This document shows positions 16,797 through 25,998 of a DNA stretch of 64,000 bases, piece by piece. A model generated the notes under the pieces. It was not told the DNA's origin. It did no database searches and worked only from the letters and a program-made list of their open reading frames with translations. The DNA comes from Chloroflexota bacterium. GTDB taxonomy: Bacteria > Chloroflexota > Dehalococcoidia > Lucifugimonadales > Lucifugimonadaceae. The position numbers were made by a program, and so were the translations under genes. The first letter of the stretch is position 1. Each line of letters begins with the position of its first letter. Where the stretch lies: assembly GCA_013204555.1 (NCBI GenBank), contig JABMNO010000009.1:1-64000 (forward strand), in the 5' to 3' direction.

Positions 16797-19022
16797 CTAC
16801 GGCAGTGGCCGCGTTCCGTTCTCAAACTCTGCGATTAGGTCAAGCAGGAACCTGTGCTTGTGAGCTGTCGCCAGGTCTTGATCCTGATACTCCAGCGTTG
16901 GGAATGTCTGCCAGTTGTCCATCTTGCCAATGTGCTTGTAGTGCATGAAAAGGTCACCGCCCGCCGCGTACCAGCCATCGAAGTAAGCTCTGTAGATGTC
17001 GTATATCCGCGGATCGCGGTTGGCGTCATGTAGCTTCGTGACCAGGGTCAAATCTGCTCGCGACGCGTCCGTTAGAGGCCATAGCGACTGCCCACCCTCG
17101 TAGGCGATCATTGGAATTCCGTATGGCTGAATGACCGCCTGGGAGGACTGTGCGAACGCAATTCCCTCGGTCGGTACATCAGCCGCAAGTTGATCCAGAA
17201 TCTGGCTCACGGTAGTGGACGTGGATTGTCCGGCGTCGAAGATTGATTGAGCGATGTTACCGCCAAAGTAGGGCCCGACGGCGAACGCGTCTACCGCAAC
17301 GCTGGTTGGGTTAATGTCCACTCCATTTATTTGGGCGAGGTGGAACGCCGAAAGGATTTCCGATGTGACGGCGGTTTGGGCTGTGAAGCCTGCGAGTACG
17401 TTTACCAATCGACCTGACTGATCACCCCAGACTGTTTCAAATATCCGGAATATTTCTGCCGACCGTTTGGCGGTGTATCGCTGCCCCGCAATCCTTGGCT
17501 GGGTTGAGGAGGCGAGCCCAAGGTTGATACCCATCTGTGACGCCCACTCATACTGGATGCTGAAGGGGAAGTCGAACAGGTTCCACACCTCGTTTGAGTA
17601 CTCGATGTAGACCTTCCGGTCAGAGTCGAGTGAATCGCGCATCAGCGTGGCGAGTTGGGTTACGTAATTGTCATCAGCGCGATGCGGAATCGACAGCCAG
17701 GGATCGACGGACGCCAGGTTTGACAGAGCGGCGATGTACTCATAGGCCACGCCTTGTTCTGTTGCCTGCGTTGAGTGGTTTGGTTGAATCCGGTTGGCCC
17801 ACGTTGTGGTGGCGCGGTTGCCAACAAAATCTGCTGAGTCGTTGACGGGTGCCCACTCGGTGAATCGAACCACTGAGAAATCGTCGATGGTGTCAACGTA
17901 GGCCGGATCAAATGGCTGCGTTGCCGCAACGCTAGCGAATCCGGGAAGAATGAGTCGAATGTTGCGGACCGCATCGTTCACATTTGAGCGAGTGATCCCC
18001 AACTGGATTCCAAAACTGTTGGTGGATGGAATGTTGACCGTGTACGTGCCGGCGGATGTGAATTGCGTGAAACCTACGTCGTAGTCCAGCCAAACATCTC
18101 CATCGCCCTCATAAATAAACGTGTAATCGCCAGTAGGCCACTCCCAGCCACTCTGGCTGAATATCAGTGATCGCACATCGTGAAGCTGCGTGCTGGTGCC
18201 AACAGTGAAAGGAACCTGCGATGGGAAGCCATCGCTCCTGAGTGGGACGACCGCGCTGTCGCTGAATGTGGAGGAATCTCCATCCGGGTAAGAAATCCAG
18301 TCTGACGCCCCTTTGAAGACGTTGACGAAGGGCGTCTCCGCTATCCAGTAGCGGAGCACCCCAATGTTGGTTCCAACCGGCGGCTTTTCGGCCAACCGCC
18401 GTGTTGCGATTGCACCATCCCATGGTTCTGGGCCTGCCTGGCCGAAATTAGACGCAATTGCTGAAATATCCAGGATGGAAACAATGCCATCACCGTTCAC
18501 ATCCACGAATCGTCCCTGGCCGTCTGTGCGTCCAGTTATCCCCTGGCCGAACGATGCGGCGGCGGCGCTGATATCGCGAATGGTCACCCCTCCATCTCCA
18601 TTCACGTCGCCCGCGGTGAGTCGGTGGTCTGGGAGGATGAGGGACGAACTGGTGACCGCCACTGTGGCGAACCGTGCCGATAGGAACCCCGATGCAGCGG
18701 CGTCGACGCGATAGGTTCCGGCGGGAACTCCCTGAAGGATGTACGTGCCGTCTGCGTTTACGGCTACCTGTGTTGTCGAGCTACTTCCAATGTTGGTAAA
18801 AGTGATCGTTGGCGCGATCTGAGCGACCGTTCCGGTGGAGACTACAGCCTGGAGATTGAGTGTGCCCGCAAGCGACAGGTGACCCTGGGTTGAGTGGCTG
18901 GCTGAGACTGTTTCCGAATCGATACTCGAAAGGGAAAACAGCACTGCCGCTAACGCGACGATCGCGACCAGCATCGCGATTGGAGTCGGTGATGGTTGTA
19001 TACGTCGCATGATTTCTGGCAT
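16797..19022 (-). CDS. Secreted protein with carboxypeptidase-regulatory-like and dockerin domains
   Basis: 741 residues. A signal peptide (hydrophobic stretch AMLVAIVALAAVLFSL) is followed by a CarboxypepD_reg-like beta-sandwich (about 45-130) containing VNADGTYILQGVPAGTYRVDA. A type I dockerin-like pair of calcium loops follows: DVNGDGGVTIRDISAAA and DVNGDGIVSILDISAIA. The remaining ~520 residues include YIEYSNEVWNLFDFPF, a signature seen in large secreted, possibly polysaccharide-active proteins. No catalytic residues can be assigned. No cohesin partner is visible here. Confidence 0.75.
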   Translation of the reverse strand: MPEIMRRIQPSPTPIAMLVAIVALAAVLFSLSSIDSETVSASHSTQGHLSLAGTLNLQAVVSTGTVAQIAPTITFTNIGSSSTTQVAVNADGTYILQGVPAGTYRVDAAASGFLSARFATVAVTSSSLILPDHRLTAGDVNGDGGVTIRDISAAAASFGQGITGRTDGQGRFVDVNGDGIVSILDISAIASNFGQAGPEPWDGAIATRRLAEKPPVGTNIGVLRYWIAETPFVNVFKGASDWISYPDGDSSTFSDSAVVPLRSDGFPSQVPFTVGTSTQLHDVRSLIFSQSGWEWPTGDYTFIYEGDGDVWLDYDVGFTQFTSAGTYTVNIPSTNSFGIQLGITRSNVNDAVRNIRLILPGFASVAATQPFDPAYVDTIDDFSVVRFTEWAPVNDSADFVGNRATTTWANRIQPNHSTQATEQGVAYEYIAALSNLASVDPWLSIPHRADDNYVTQLATLMRDSLDSDRKVYIEYSNEVWNLFDFPFSIQYEWASQMGINLGLASSTQPRIAGQRYTAKRSAEIFRIFETVWGDQSGRLVNVLAGFTAQTAVTSEILSAFHLAQINGVDINPTSVAVDAFAVGPYFGGNIAQSIFDAGQSTSTTVSQILDQLAADVPTEGIAFAQSSQAVIQPYGIPMIAYEGGQSLWPLTDASRADLTLVTKLHDANRDPRIYDIYRAYFDGWYAAGGDLFMHYKHIGKMDNWQTFPTLEYQDQDLATAHKHRFLLDLIAEFENGTRPLP

Positions 19023-19363
19023 GTTGAGTCCACTGCAAAGTGCGGAGTTGAGATTGGCTACGTCACATGATTTCGCATGGACCCAGGTCGATCAATCTTG
19101 GGATCATTACATTTCTATAACAGTTGGCAAGTGATATTCGATGGGTTCAGGAGGCGAAACGGTCAGTATCAATTGGCCGATGGTTTCAAATCGTAGGGTT
19201 CACCGCCGTCTGTCGCGTCACCCCGTGGATCAGGCCCGCCCCTGGGATGAGCACTTTAAACACCATCACAGTCACCTTGAGGAGTGAACGGAGGTTCCGC
19301 TCAGCGCGCGACGTGAAGGCTGTTGCAGCGTCGGGCGGGAGAACCTCCGGATGGCAGACCTGA
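19023..19363. other. Intergenic spacer with one long-loop dyad
   Basis: No gene seen. CGGAGGTTC (about 19289-19297) pairs with GAACCTCCG (about 19341-19349) across a loop of some 43 bases. There is no T-run. It lies just after the stop of the dehydrogenase small-subunit gene and before the secreted protein's promoter region, both on the minus strand. Confidence 0.4.
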
Positions 19364-19792
19364 CTACACTTGTTTCCAGAAGGGCGCTCGGGTGCGGATG
19401 TTGGCCAGGACCGACTCGTTCCAGGGCGGCATCTGGTTGCCGTCTGGCTGTGGGGTGCGGCCATGCCAGCCGAGCCGTTGGTGGACCCGAGGTTGCATAT
19501 AGTAGACGGTATAAACGACGTCAAGCCAGAACCCAAACGCGTCTGGCGTCTCCGACTCTATCGCTGATAACGCTGCGTCCTGTTGTTCGCCATCGAGCAT
19601 GCCAAAGTTCCCTGGAGCGTTGAGGCTGGCGTACACCGTTTGAAGCGCTAGCCAGAAGCGGTCGTCCGTTTTCGAGCGTTCAATCACCTCGGGCGCGAGA
19701 CCAAGACCTCCAGCACCCTCAAGATCGCCCATCGGTGGGATTATTCGATCCATCGCAGCGGCAATCAAGTTGATATCCGGGTTGAACGTCAT
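19364..19792 (-). CDS. Gluconate 2-dehydrogenase subunit 3-family protein
   Basis: 142 residues. The N-terminus DINLIAAAMDRIIPPMGDLEGAGGLGL carries the family pattern (a helix, then a proline-glycine rich segment), with VYTVYYMQPRVHQRLGWHGRTPQPDG near the C-terminus. These small subunits pair with GMC-type flavoprotein dehydrogenases and assist assembly or export. The start overlaps the GMC stop by one base, so the two are translated together. No twin-arginine signal is visible here. Confidence 0.85.
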   Translation of the reverse strand: MTFNPDINLIAAAMDRIIPPMGDLEGAGGLGLAPEVIERSKTDDRFWLALQTVYASLNAPGNFGMLDGEQQDAALSAIESETPDAFGFWLDVVYTVYYMQPRVHQRLGWHGRTPQPDGNQMPPWNESVLANIRTRAPFWKQV

Positions 19793-21432
19793 CAGCCCTT
19801 CAGATCCTGACGTTGGTTGACGATGTAGTCGGCGGTTCGGAGGGCCAGCGCCTGGATTGTTGGCGTGGGGTTCACTGCCGCGCCCGTTACGAACACGCTG
19901 CCATCGATGATGAATAGATTGTCGACCTCATGCGATTGTCCATTGGCATCGACCACCGATCGTTCTGGATCATTGCCCATACGTGCCGTTCCCAGAAGGT
20001 GCCAGCCGGACTCTCTCATCAGCGGGTCCACCGTGACTTCGGTTGCGCCCGCCTCTTTCAGAACTTCAGTTCCCTTATCTATGGCATGGATCATCATCCG
20101 GCGCGAGTTATCGCTCAGCGCGTAGTTGATCTTTGGTGAGGGGAGACCGGAACTATCTTTCAGGTTGGGGTCGAGCGTGACGGTGTTGTGTTCTTCCGGC
20201 AAGTCATCGCCAATGATCCCGAAGCCGACTGTATTGCGAAATCGCTGGTCCATCACACTGTGGTGGTCTTTGCCCCAGGGGACGCGGTCGCTGAATCCCC
20301 CTCGGGCCGTCCATCCTGGTCCCTGGCCCCGGTTCATCTGGAATGTGTAACCCCGCGAAAAATCGTTATTCGGATCGGTCTCATAGAACTCCTGGGACTG
20401 GATGATGTTTGCCAGTGGTCCAACCCACGGCTCTTTGTGTTCAGGGAAGACTCCTGCCACGATCGCGAAGGCGTGAAACATGAGGTTTTTGCCGACGAGA
20501 CGGGACCCGTTGGCGAGGCCGTTCGGGTGGGCGTCTGATTTCGACATTAAGAGCAGGCGGGGCGTGCCAACGCCATTTGAGGCCATGATGACTGACCGCG
20601 CCGACTGGTGTTGTGTGTTGCCCTCGGAGTCGAAATACCTCGCTCCAGTGGCACGACCTGATGAGTCGGTAGTGATCTCTGAAACTCGGCAGCCAGTTCG
20701 CAGCTCAGCGCCGTGGTTGATGGCCCGTGGCCAGTAGTTCAGATCGGTTGATGACTTGGCGCGCTGGTAGCAGCCCATCAAGTTGTGGCCACAGAAGTTG
20801 CAAGCGTCACGCCCCTCGCCGAAACGAACGGAGTTGACGTAGTTGTCTGAGGGCCACCAGTGCCATCCGAGTCGCTCGAATGCGGCTGCGATCATCTCGC
20901 CATCGTGGCCAATGGGAATAGGTGGCATCGGGCGTGGACTGCGGGGCGGGTTGGCAGGGTCACCTGCGATTCCGGCACAGCCCATGATGCCGTCATTCAG
21001 GTCGTACCACGGCTCAATGTCTTGGTAGGAGATGGGCCAATCGTCTGCAACACCGTCGAGCGTCTTCACGCGGAAGTCAGAGGGGTGGAAGCGGGGAGTG
21101 TGGGCCGCCCACATGATGGTGCTACCGCCAACGCCGTTGAACATTACCGGGTTGATCGGCGAATCGGACGTGTTTACCGGATAGTCCTCGGGGAGTTTTC
21201 GGACATTCGGGTTGTAGGACCACGAGCTCATCTGCTTGAACTCGTAATCAGCGTCCGCCGTTGGATATGTGGCTGCATCCTGCCAGTGGCCCTGTTCCAG
21301 GCAAACCACATCGAATCCGGCTTCCGAGAGCCATGCAGCGGCCGCGCCACCAGAGGCGCCCGCGCCGATGATCAGCACATCGGCGGTACGGTTTGGGTCA
21401 TGCGTTTGATCGGACATGGCGGGGTGCATCAT
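19792..21432 (-). CDS. GMC-family FAD-dependent oxidoreductase (catalytic subunit)
   Basis: 546 residues. The Rossmann FAD motif is DVLIIGAGASGGAAAAWLSEAGFDVVCLEQG (GxGxxG seen at about 22-30). Downstream are GVGGSTIMWAAHTPRFHPSDF, four cysteines in the region CAGIAG ... CNFCGHNLMGC, and the C-terminal HLLGTARMGNDPERSVVD ... NLFIIDGSVFVTGAAVNPTPTIQALALRTAD. This is the gluconate/sorbosone dehydrogenase-like branch working with a subunit 3. Methionines at 21429 and 21417 are alternative starts; a GGCGGAG site lies just before the first two. Confidence 0.9.
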   Translation of the reverse strand: MMHPAMSDQTHDPNRTADVLIIGAGASGGAAAAWLSEAGFDVVCLEQGHWQDAATYPTADADYEFKQMSSWSYNPNVRKLPEDYPVNTSDSPINPVMFNGVGGSTIMWAAHTPRFHPSDFRVKTLDGVADDWPISYQDIEPWYDLNDGIMGCAGIAGDPANPPRSPRPMPPIPIGHDGEMIAAAFERLGWHWWPSDNYVNSVRFGEGRDACNFCGHNLMGCYQRAKSSTDLNYWPRAINHGAELRTGCRVSEITTDSSGRATGARYFDSEGNTQHQSARSVIMASNGVGTPRLLLMSKSDAHPNGLANGSRLVGKNLMFHAFAIVAGVFPEHKEPWVGPLANIIQSQEFYETDPNNDFSRGYTFQMNRGQGPGWTARGGFSDRVPWGKDHHSVMDQRFRNTVGFGIIGDDLPEEHNTVTLDPNLKDSSGLPSPKINYALSDNSRRMMIHAIDKGTEVLKEAGATEVTVDPLMRESGWHLLGTARMGNDPERSVVDANGQSHEVDNLFIIDGSVFVTGAAVNPTPTIQALALRTADYIVNQRQDLKG

Positions 21433-21464
21433 ACTCCGCCGCCATGACCGGTCACCTGATGATG

Positions 21465-22361
21465 TCAGACTGCGGCGGATTCTCCAGAAAAGGCAACCGC
21501 GTGATCGCGGGCGAATTCGGCGACTGATAGCGGCTTGCGACCCATCAGTTGTTCGAAGTCGTCGGAGATGAAATCAGCAGCGCCACTCGCGAACTCTTCA
21601 AAGTAGGCCAGATACTGGTTTACAAGCCACTCGCTCAAGCCAAACCCAAGCAACGCCTGCTGTGCCGCCTCTGGAGGGATGTCCACATAATTCACATCCT
21701 TGCCGATGGCGTCGGAGATTGCAGATGCGGCCTGATGGAGGTCGATAGATTCAGGGCCGGTAATGGTGTAGGTCTTCCCAATCTCGCCCCCACGAACGAG
21801 TAGTTCGACGGCGAATATCCCGATGTCCCGGACATCCACCATACCTACGCGACCATCCCGGTAAGGAAGATGGATCGCGCCGTCTGATGCAATAGTCGCG
21901 GCCGCGACCAGGAGATTCTGCATGTACGTTTGCGTGCGCAATATCGTGTAAGGGATTCCAGATTCCTTTACATCGAGTTCGGTCTGAGCGTGGTCCCTGC
22001 CCAAGGCAACCGGGGAGTCCAGGCTGCCGCCAATTGCCGAGTAACGAACCAGATGGCTCACACCTGCAATCTTGCTTGCGTCGATTGCACTGGCGCCATT
22101 TTGCGCGGCGTTGTCCACGATACCGGTTACCAAAAATACGCTGTCGATCCCGTCGAAAGCTGGGCCGAGCGTGGATGGGTCACTCAGATCACCAACAGCG
22201 ACCTCTGCGCCCAGATCCTTGAGTGGCTGGGCCTTCTCCGCATCTCGCGCGAGTGCCCTGACGGACTCACCGCGCGCTAGCAGTCCACGCGCCACCTCTC
22301 CACCGGCGATGCCGGTCGCTCCGATTACCAGAAACTTCTTTCCAGAGTTGTTTGAACTCAT
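21465..22361 (-). CDS. NmrA-like NAD(P)-binding oxidoreductase/regulator
   Basis: 298 residues of the atypical SDR fold. The N-terminal nucleotide motif is FLVIGATGIAGGEVARGLLARG (GxxGxxG), then VGDLSDPSTLGPAFDGIDSVFLV and YTILRTQTYMQNLL. The lack of a YxxxK pair fits the NmrA/HSCARG or quinone-oxidoreductase-like group. A GAGGAG ribosome site precedes the ATG. It is divergent from marR, and its promoter overlaps a perfect inverted repeat, so MarR repression is likely. Confidence 0.88.
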   Translation of the reverse strand: MSSNNSGKKFLVIGATGIAGGEVARGLLARGESVRALARDAEKAQPLKDLGAEVAVGDLSDPSTLGPAFDGIDSVFLVTGIVDNAAQNGASAIDASKIAGVSHLVRYSAIGGSLDSPVALGRDHAQTELDVKESGIPYTILRTQTYMQNLLVAAATIASDGAIHLPYRDGRVGMVDVRDIGIFAVELLVRGGEIGKTYTITGPESIDLHQAASAISDAIGKDVNYVDIPPEAAQQALLGFGLSEWLVNQYLAYFEEFASGAADFISDDFEQLMGRKPLSVAEFARDHAVAFSGESAAV

Positions 22362-22429
22362 CTCACACGCTCCTCTGCTTTGACCGCTGGGTCGCGCTTT
22401 TCGCGCGTTTGCTTCGGCCTTCAGCGCGA

Positions 22430-22479
22430 ACGATAGACGACATTAGTTGCAATGTCAACTATTGTGTATGCAACTAATG
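22430..22479. promoter_or_regulatory. MarR-type operator overlapping the nmrA-like promoter
   Basis: An 11-bp perfect inverted repeat CATTAGTTGCA (22441-22451) / TGCAACTAATG (22469-22479) sits in the divergent spacer. On the minus strand a near-consensus promoter is visible: TTGACA (22458-22453), 17-bp spacer, TATCGT (22435-22430). One operator arm falls inside that spacer. A bound MarR dimer should block the NmrA-like gene and probably its own. Confidence 0.7.
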
Positions 22480-22494
22480 TGTTACACTTCAGTT

Positions 22495-22938
22495 GTGACA
22501 ATCCCGCTGAATTCACCTGAAGTCCGAACCTGGCTGATTTTTCTGCGCGCCCACGCCGCGATCCTCAGGCGGATGGAAAAGGGCGTTCAGGATGCTCACG
22601 GAATTTCACTTGTCTGGGTTGATGTCCTGACCCAACTATCGCTCGAGGATAACCAACGCATGACCCATGCTCGACTTAGCCAGCGGGTACTTGTGAGTGT
22701 GAGTGGTCTCACGCGGATCATCGACGGTATGACGAAAGCTGGCCTCGTAGTTCGACGGGCATCACGGCGAGATCGTCGGGCTTCCTATGTGGTGCTGACC
22801 GAAGAGGGCATGCGAAAACTTGAGGAGGTCAGGCCCACAGTGTTTAGAGATGTTGAAGAAAACTTCATTCAATATCTGCGTCCGGAAGAGACTCCAGTGC
22901 TCTACGGATTTCTTAAACGAGTTATGGACGAGGATTGA
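22495..22938 (+). CDS. MarR-family transcriptional regulator
   Basis: 147 residues from GTG at 22495. Earlier in-frame starts fall inside the operator and are unlikely. The winged-helix core shows LEDNQRMTHARLSQRVLVSVSGLTRIIDGMTKAGLVVRRASRRDRRASYVVLTEEG, the typical recognition helix followed by the DxR wing. No ribosome site precedes the GTG, so the message may be leaderless. It is divergent from the NmrA-like gene and probably represses it until a ligand, often a phenolic compound or oxidant in this family, releases it. Confidence 0.88.
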   Translation: MTIPLNSPEVRTWLIFLRAHAAILRRMEKGVQDAHGISLVWVDVLTQLSLEDNQRMTHARLSQRVLVSVSGLTRIIDGMTKAGLVVRRASRRDRRASYVVLTEEGMRKLEEVRPTVFRDVEENFIQYLRPEETPVLYGFLKRVMDED

Positions 22939-22968
22939 ATCCCCGGGAGGATGACCTCTAGTTTCGTG

Positions 22969-23799
22969 CTAAGTGAGACTATCTCCGAAGTGTGCTTTCA
23001 AGACGTCTCGTGACCGGAGAAGCGCAGGTACGCCACCCCGCCGGGCCGACGTTTCGATTACAACGAGTCCAACTTTCTCGTTTTTGATCAGGTCGGCGTA
23101 ATAGTCCGGCGTAATCTCCCCGGTTCCAATCTCCTTGTGATCTCGGCCTTCGAGCGCGTCGTGTACTTGCAGGTGATGTAATCGATCGCCGAATGCTTCA
23201 ATCGCATCGGGAATCCCATCATGTATGTGGGCATGTCCGATATCGAGGGTGATTTTGATGTTGGGGCTGTCCATCACGTCGACGATTTCAACGAGGTGCT
23301 GGTAGCTGCGGATCACGTCGCCGGCGCGTTGATGGAGATTCTCAAGGCAGATTACCGTTCCAGCGTCGCGCGCAAGCCCCTCAACTTCTCGTAAATGTCT
23401 GAGTAGGTTTTCTACAGCATCTTTGCGCAGGGCCTCTGTGGCGTTTTCACGCTCGATGCCGGGGCAGTCGATGACGCCCGGATGAAAGACGATCACCGGG
23501 GCGTTGATTTGCCCTGCAAGTTTGATCGTCTCTTTCATCTGCGCCAGATAGCCGTTCCATCGCTCCGTGTGATGGGCGGATGGCGCTGCTCGTACCGGGA
23601 AGTGAATTGTGTAGACGATATCATGCGCCCCGGCCTGTTGGACCATCCAGTTCACATCCTCAGCCGAGAGGAGATCCGGCCAGTAGTGGAAGCCGCTGAG
23701 TTCAACCACCCTGAGGTCGTTTTCGACGGCCCAGTCAACCGCCGCACGTATGTCATCGGACGGTTCCACTATTTCTGACGCAAAGCCAAGTCTGGGCAT
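22969..23799 (-). CDS. Sugar-phosphate isomerase/epimerase (AP endonuclease 2-like TIM barrel)
   Basis: 276 residues from ATG at 23799, with a GGAGA ribosome site. The barrel shows VVELSGFHYWPDLL, VFHPGVIDCPG, VICLENLHQRAGD (Glu ligand), ITLDIGHAHIHDGI (Asp/His ligands), HLQVHDALEGRDH and VIETS at the end, a typical xylose-isomerase-like metal site. Substrate unknown. The frame is open far upstream over thpR on the other strand, but that is shadow. It is convergent with marR. Confidence 0.85.
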   Translation of the reverse strand: MPRLGFASEIVEPSDDIRAAVDWAVENDLRVVELSGFHYWPDLLSAEDVNWMVQQAGAHDIVYTIHFPVRAAPSAHHTERWNGYLAQMKETIKLAGQINAPVIVFHPGVIDCPGIERENATEALRKDAVENLLRHLREVEGLARDAGTVICLENLHQRAGDVIRSYQHLVEIVDVMDSPNIKITLDIGHAHIHDGIPDAIEAFGDRLHHLQVHDALEGRDHKEIGTGEITPDYYADLIKNEKVGLVVIETSARRGGVPALLRSRDVLKAHFGDSLT

Positions 23800-23859
23800 C
23801 CAGGTCTCCGTAGGAAAATTAGGGTATTCGACATCCACGGGCACTATACTCGTATCTAT

Positions 23860-24474
23860 ATGACAAATAGAAAATCTGAAGAGTTCTCTGACAGACCGGA
23901 AGTGTGGCGGACGTTTGCCGCAGTTCCTTTGCCTGAGGAGATTCAGGCCAAGCTGGGTGAGTTGCAACGTGCGTTTCCGAGTCAGCATGAAGATGCTGTG
24001 CGATGGGTCCTGCCGAAGTCGATCCACCTGACGTTGCGGTTCCTGGGCCCAACCGACCCGGAGATGATCCCTGCGATCGCTAAAGCACTCAAAATTGCCG
24101 TTGCACCTTCCGGGAAGTTCCAACTGATGGTGACGAAGGCGGGTACATTTCCTGAAAAGGGCAAGCCCAAAGTGTTGTGGGTTGGTATTGGTGGCGAGAC
24201 TAAACGGCTCACGTACTTGCGGGGTCGTATCCAGGGCGCGTTTGAGCAGGCGGGGATTGAGCCGGAAACGAGGCCGTTTGAGCCGCACCTGACAGTGGGT
24301 CGAATCCAAAATGAAGCGCGATATCCGGCGGATTTCAGAGCTGGCACGGCGTTCAAATATATGGAAGTGCCAGAGGGGCTCACGTTTGCGGTGAAGCAGG
24401 TCGTGTTGTTCCGAAGCATCATGGATCAACGGGGTGCGACCTATGAGTCGCTCGCTGAGATTGATCTGGCTTAA
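23860..24474 (+). CDS. thpR: RNA 2',3'-cyclic phosphodiesterase (2H/LigT family)
   Basis: 204 residues. Two HxTx motifs define the active site: IHLTLRFLG in the first half and PHLTVGRI in the second, at the spacing normal for ThpR. The enzyme opens 2',3'-cyclic phosphates to 2'-phosphates. The final ~25 residues (VKQVVLFRSIMDQRGATYESL) are also family-typical. A TATACT box at 23845 lies about 10 bases before the ATG, so a leaderless transcript is plausible. It overlaps the next, convergent gene by 4 bases. Confidence 0.9.
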   Translation: MTNRKSEEFSDRPEVWRTFAAVPLPEEIQAKLGELQRAFPSQHEDAVRWVLPKSIHLTLRFLGPTDPEMIPAIAKALKIAVAPSGKFQLMVTKAGTFPEKGKPKVLWVGIGGETKRLTYLRGRIQGAFEQAGIEPETRPFEPHLTVGRIQNEARYPADFRAGTAFKYMEVPEGLTFAVKQVVLFRSIMDQRGATYESLAEIDLA

Positions 24475-24917
24475 GTGTGGTTCCGTTCGGCCTCGCGTTT
24501 GAGGTCGGCAAGCCAGCTTTCGGTCATGTTTCGGATCAGGAAACGCGGGTAGGCGATCCGAATGGGCAGTAGCCAGCTACTAAACGTTTTCGAATCGATG
24601 ACCTCAACTCCGTCTGACGTTGGTTGAAGCGAAATCTGACGTGTAGCCGTGATTGTTAACTTTGTTGACTCCCATTCGACCTGGCGCTCAGGCAAGATAT
24701 CGCTTAGAGCGACGTGAAACGGAACGGCCACGCCCGCCATCCGAAGTTTGAAGGCTAGCTCGTTGCCGGGCGACCACGCCTCCGGTACTGAGTCCACCTG
24801 AGTGCAGATATCGCACCAAACGGGCCATCGGGCGGCGTCTGTGATGAGTTCCCACACATGGGCCGGTGACGCGGCAATTACGATCGCCGAGCTCATCGTG
24901 AACTGGTTCAGCGGCAT
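24471..24917 (-). CDS. SRPBCC-family (START-like) protein
   Basis: 148 residues. The N-terminus NQFTMSSAIVIAASPAHVWELITDAARWPVWC is the classic polyketide cyclase/Bet v 1 opening (strand, then helix with a VW pair). A strand with ERQVEWESTKL and a final helix FLIRNMTESWLADLKREAE complete the fold. It starts 4 bases after the methyltransferase stop, so the two are one operon. It likely binds a hydrophobic ligand; function unknown. A second SRPBCC gene lies nearby at 25999. Confidence 0.82.
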   Translation of the reverse strand: MPLNQFTMSSAIVIAASPAHVWELITDAARWPVWCDICTQVDSVPEAWSPGNELAFKLRMAGVAVPFHVALSDILPERQVEWESTKLTITATRQISLQPTSDGVEVIDSKTFSSWLLPIRIAYPRFLIRNMTESWLADLKREAERNHT

Positions 24918-24921
24918 CCAG

Positions 24922-25776
24922 TTAGGTGTCGGTACGCCAGGAGAAGACGTACGGCGTGGACTGGAACTCCCATCGGAACCGGAATTTGCCGTTTCCAGTT
25001 GCCACCAGCGATTCGTCCACCGCGTCGCTGAGTCTTTCAAAAGCGGGTGTGCCTTCTTTGACGTGGAGCCTTCCCGCAGCACGTTTCAGGGCGGTGGATG
25101 CATCCGGGAATGGGCGCGGCATGACGGAGTCCATCGCCTCGATATCAGCAGCGATACCCCACGATTCGAGCAAAGCCCGGAACTCGTCAGCGCCTGCCGA
25201 CGCAATGCAAGGTTCGCCGTGGGCCGCTTCCCACAGCGGATGGAAGTAAGCGATGGGCTGGGCTGTGCTCAGCATTACGATGATTCGGCGACCCGCAACC
25301 CGGTGTGCTTTCTCCAGAAATTCTTCGATGGGGTGAACTACATAGAGGAGGTGCGAGATCAACACTACGTCGGCGGCCTCCTCGGGCCACTCCTCCCAGG
25401 TTGATTCATCGACCTGCACATTGGTTATTTGTCGATCGCTAACTTGTTTCGCCAGGTCCGCCAGCATCGAAGGTGATGGATCGAGCCCGATGATCGAATC
25501 GCATATTCCGGCCAGTGGCACCGCGAGCCTACCGGCGCCGCAGCCGACGTCGATGACGGTATCGTTCGGCTCTAGCCACGGTCTGATAAGAGTGATTACC
25601 GGATCTTCTGGCTCTCCTTCTGCTGTGGGCGCGAATCGGGCTGTCATCTGATTCCATGAATCATCGATCTGCGAGTTCTCAAGGGCGCGGCGTATCTGAT
25701 CGGAGGACGCCGCAGCGCGCTCATTCCAGAGTTTTGATACTGGAGTCGCGGGAAACGGGTCAGTCATGTTCGGCAT
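24922..25776 (-). CDS. Class I SAM-dependent methyltransferase
   Basis: 284 residues. Motif I is VIDVGCGAGRLAVPLAG, motif II includes IIGLDPSPSMLADLAKQ, and a post-motif strand AADVVLISHLLYVVHPIEEFLEKAHRVA follows. The extra C-terminal 110 residues have no specific signature. The acceptor is not apparent. Expressed ahead of the SRPBCC gene on the same strand. Confidence 0.88.
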   Translation of the reverse strand: MPNMTDPFPATPVSKLWNERAAASSDQIRRALENSQIDDSWNQMTARFAPTAEGEPEDPVITLIRPWLEPNDTVIDVGCGAGRLAVPLAGICDSIIGLDPSPSMLADLAKQVSDRQITNVQVDESTWEEWPEEAADVVLISHLLYVVHPIEEFLEKAHRVAGRRIIVMLSTAQPIAYFHPLWEAAHGEPCIASAGADEFRALLESWGIAADIEAMDSVMPRPFPDASTALKRAAGRLHVKEGTPAFERLSDAVDESLVATGNGKFRFRWEFQSTPYVFSWRTDT

Positions 25777-25998
25777 GACATTTTTCTGTCCAATTTGTGT
25801 GTCCTTGTGCGAATCTTCAAAGGAGAAGGTCAGAAGGAATATTGATCCAATTCTGTCTGAGGGACGAAACCATGTTGAAGAGGCTGCATCTTACTCTTAG
25901 AAAACTCTACGATTCCGCAGCGTTGGTTTGACGAGATAGAGGTTCACACATACCCTCCACATGAGTATCGATATGCACATCAGTTTGAGATCCATCCA

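Noticed and set aside
19285-19352. Terminator after the GMC/subunit-3 operon
   Set aside because: The dyad has a loop of about 43 bases and no T-run.
22447-22494. Earlier TTG start for marR
   Set aside because: It would begin inside the inverted-repeat operator and adds residues without family similarity; GTG at 22495 is preferred.
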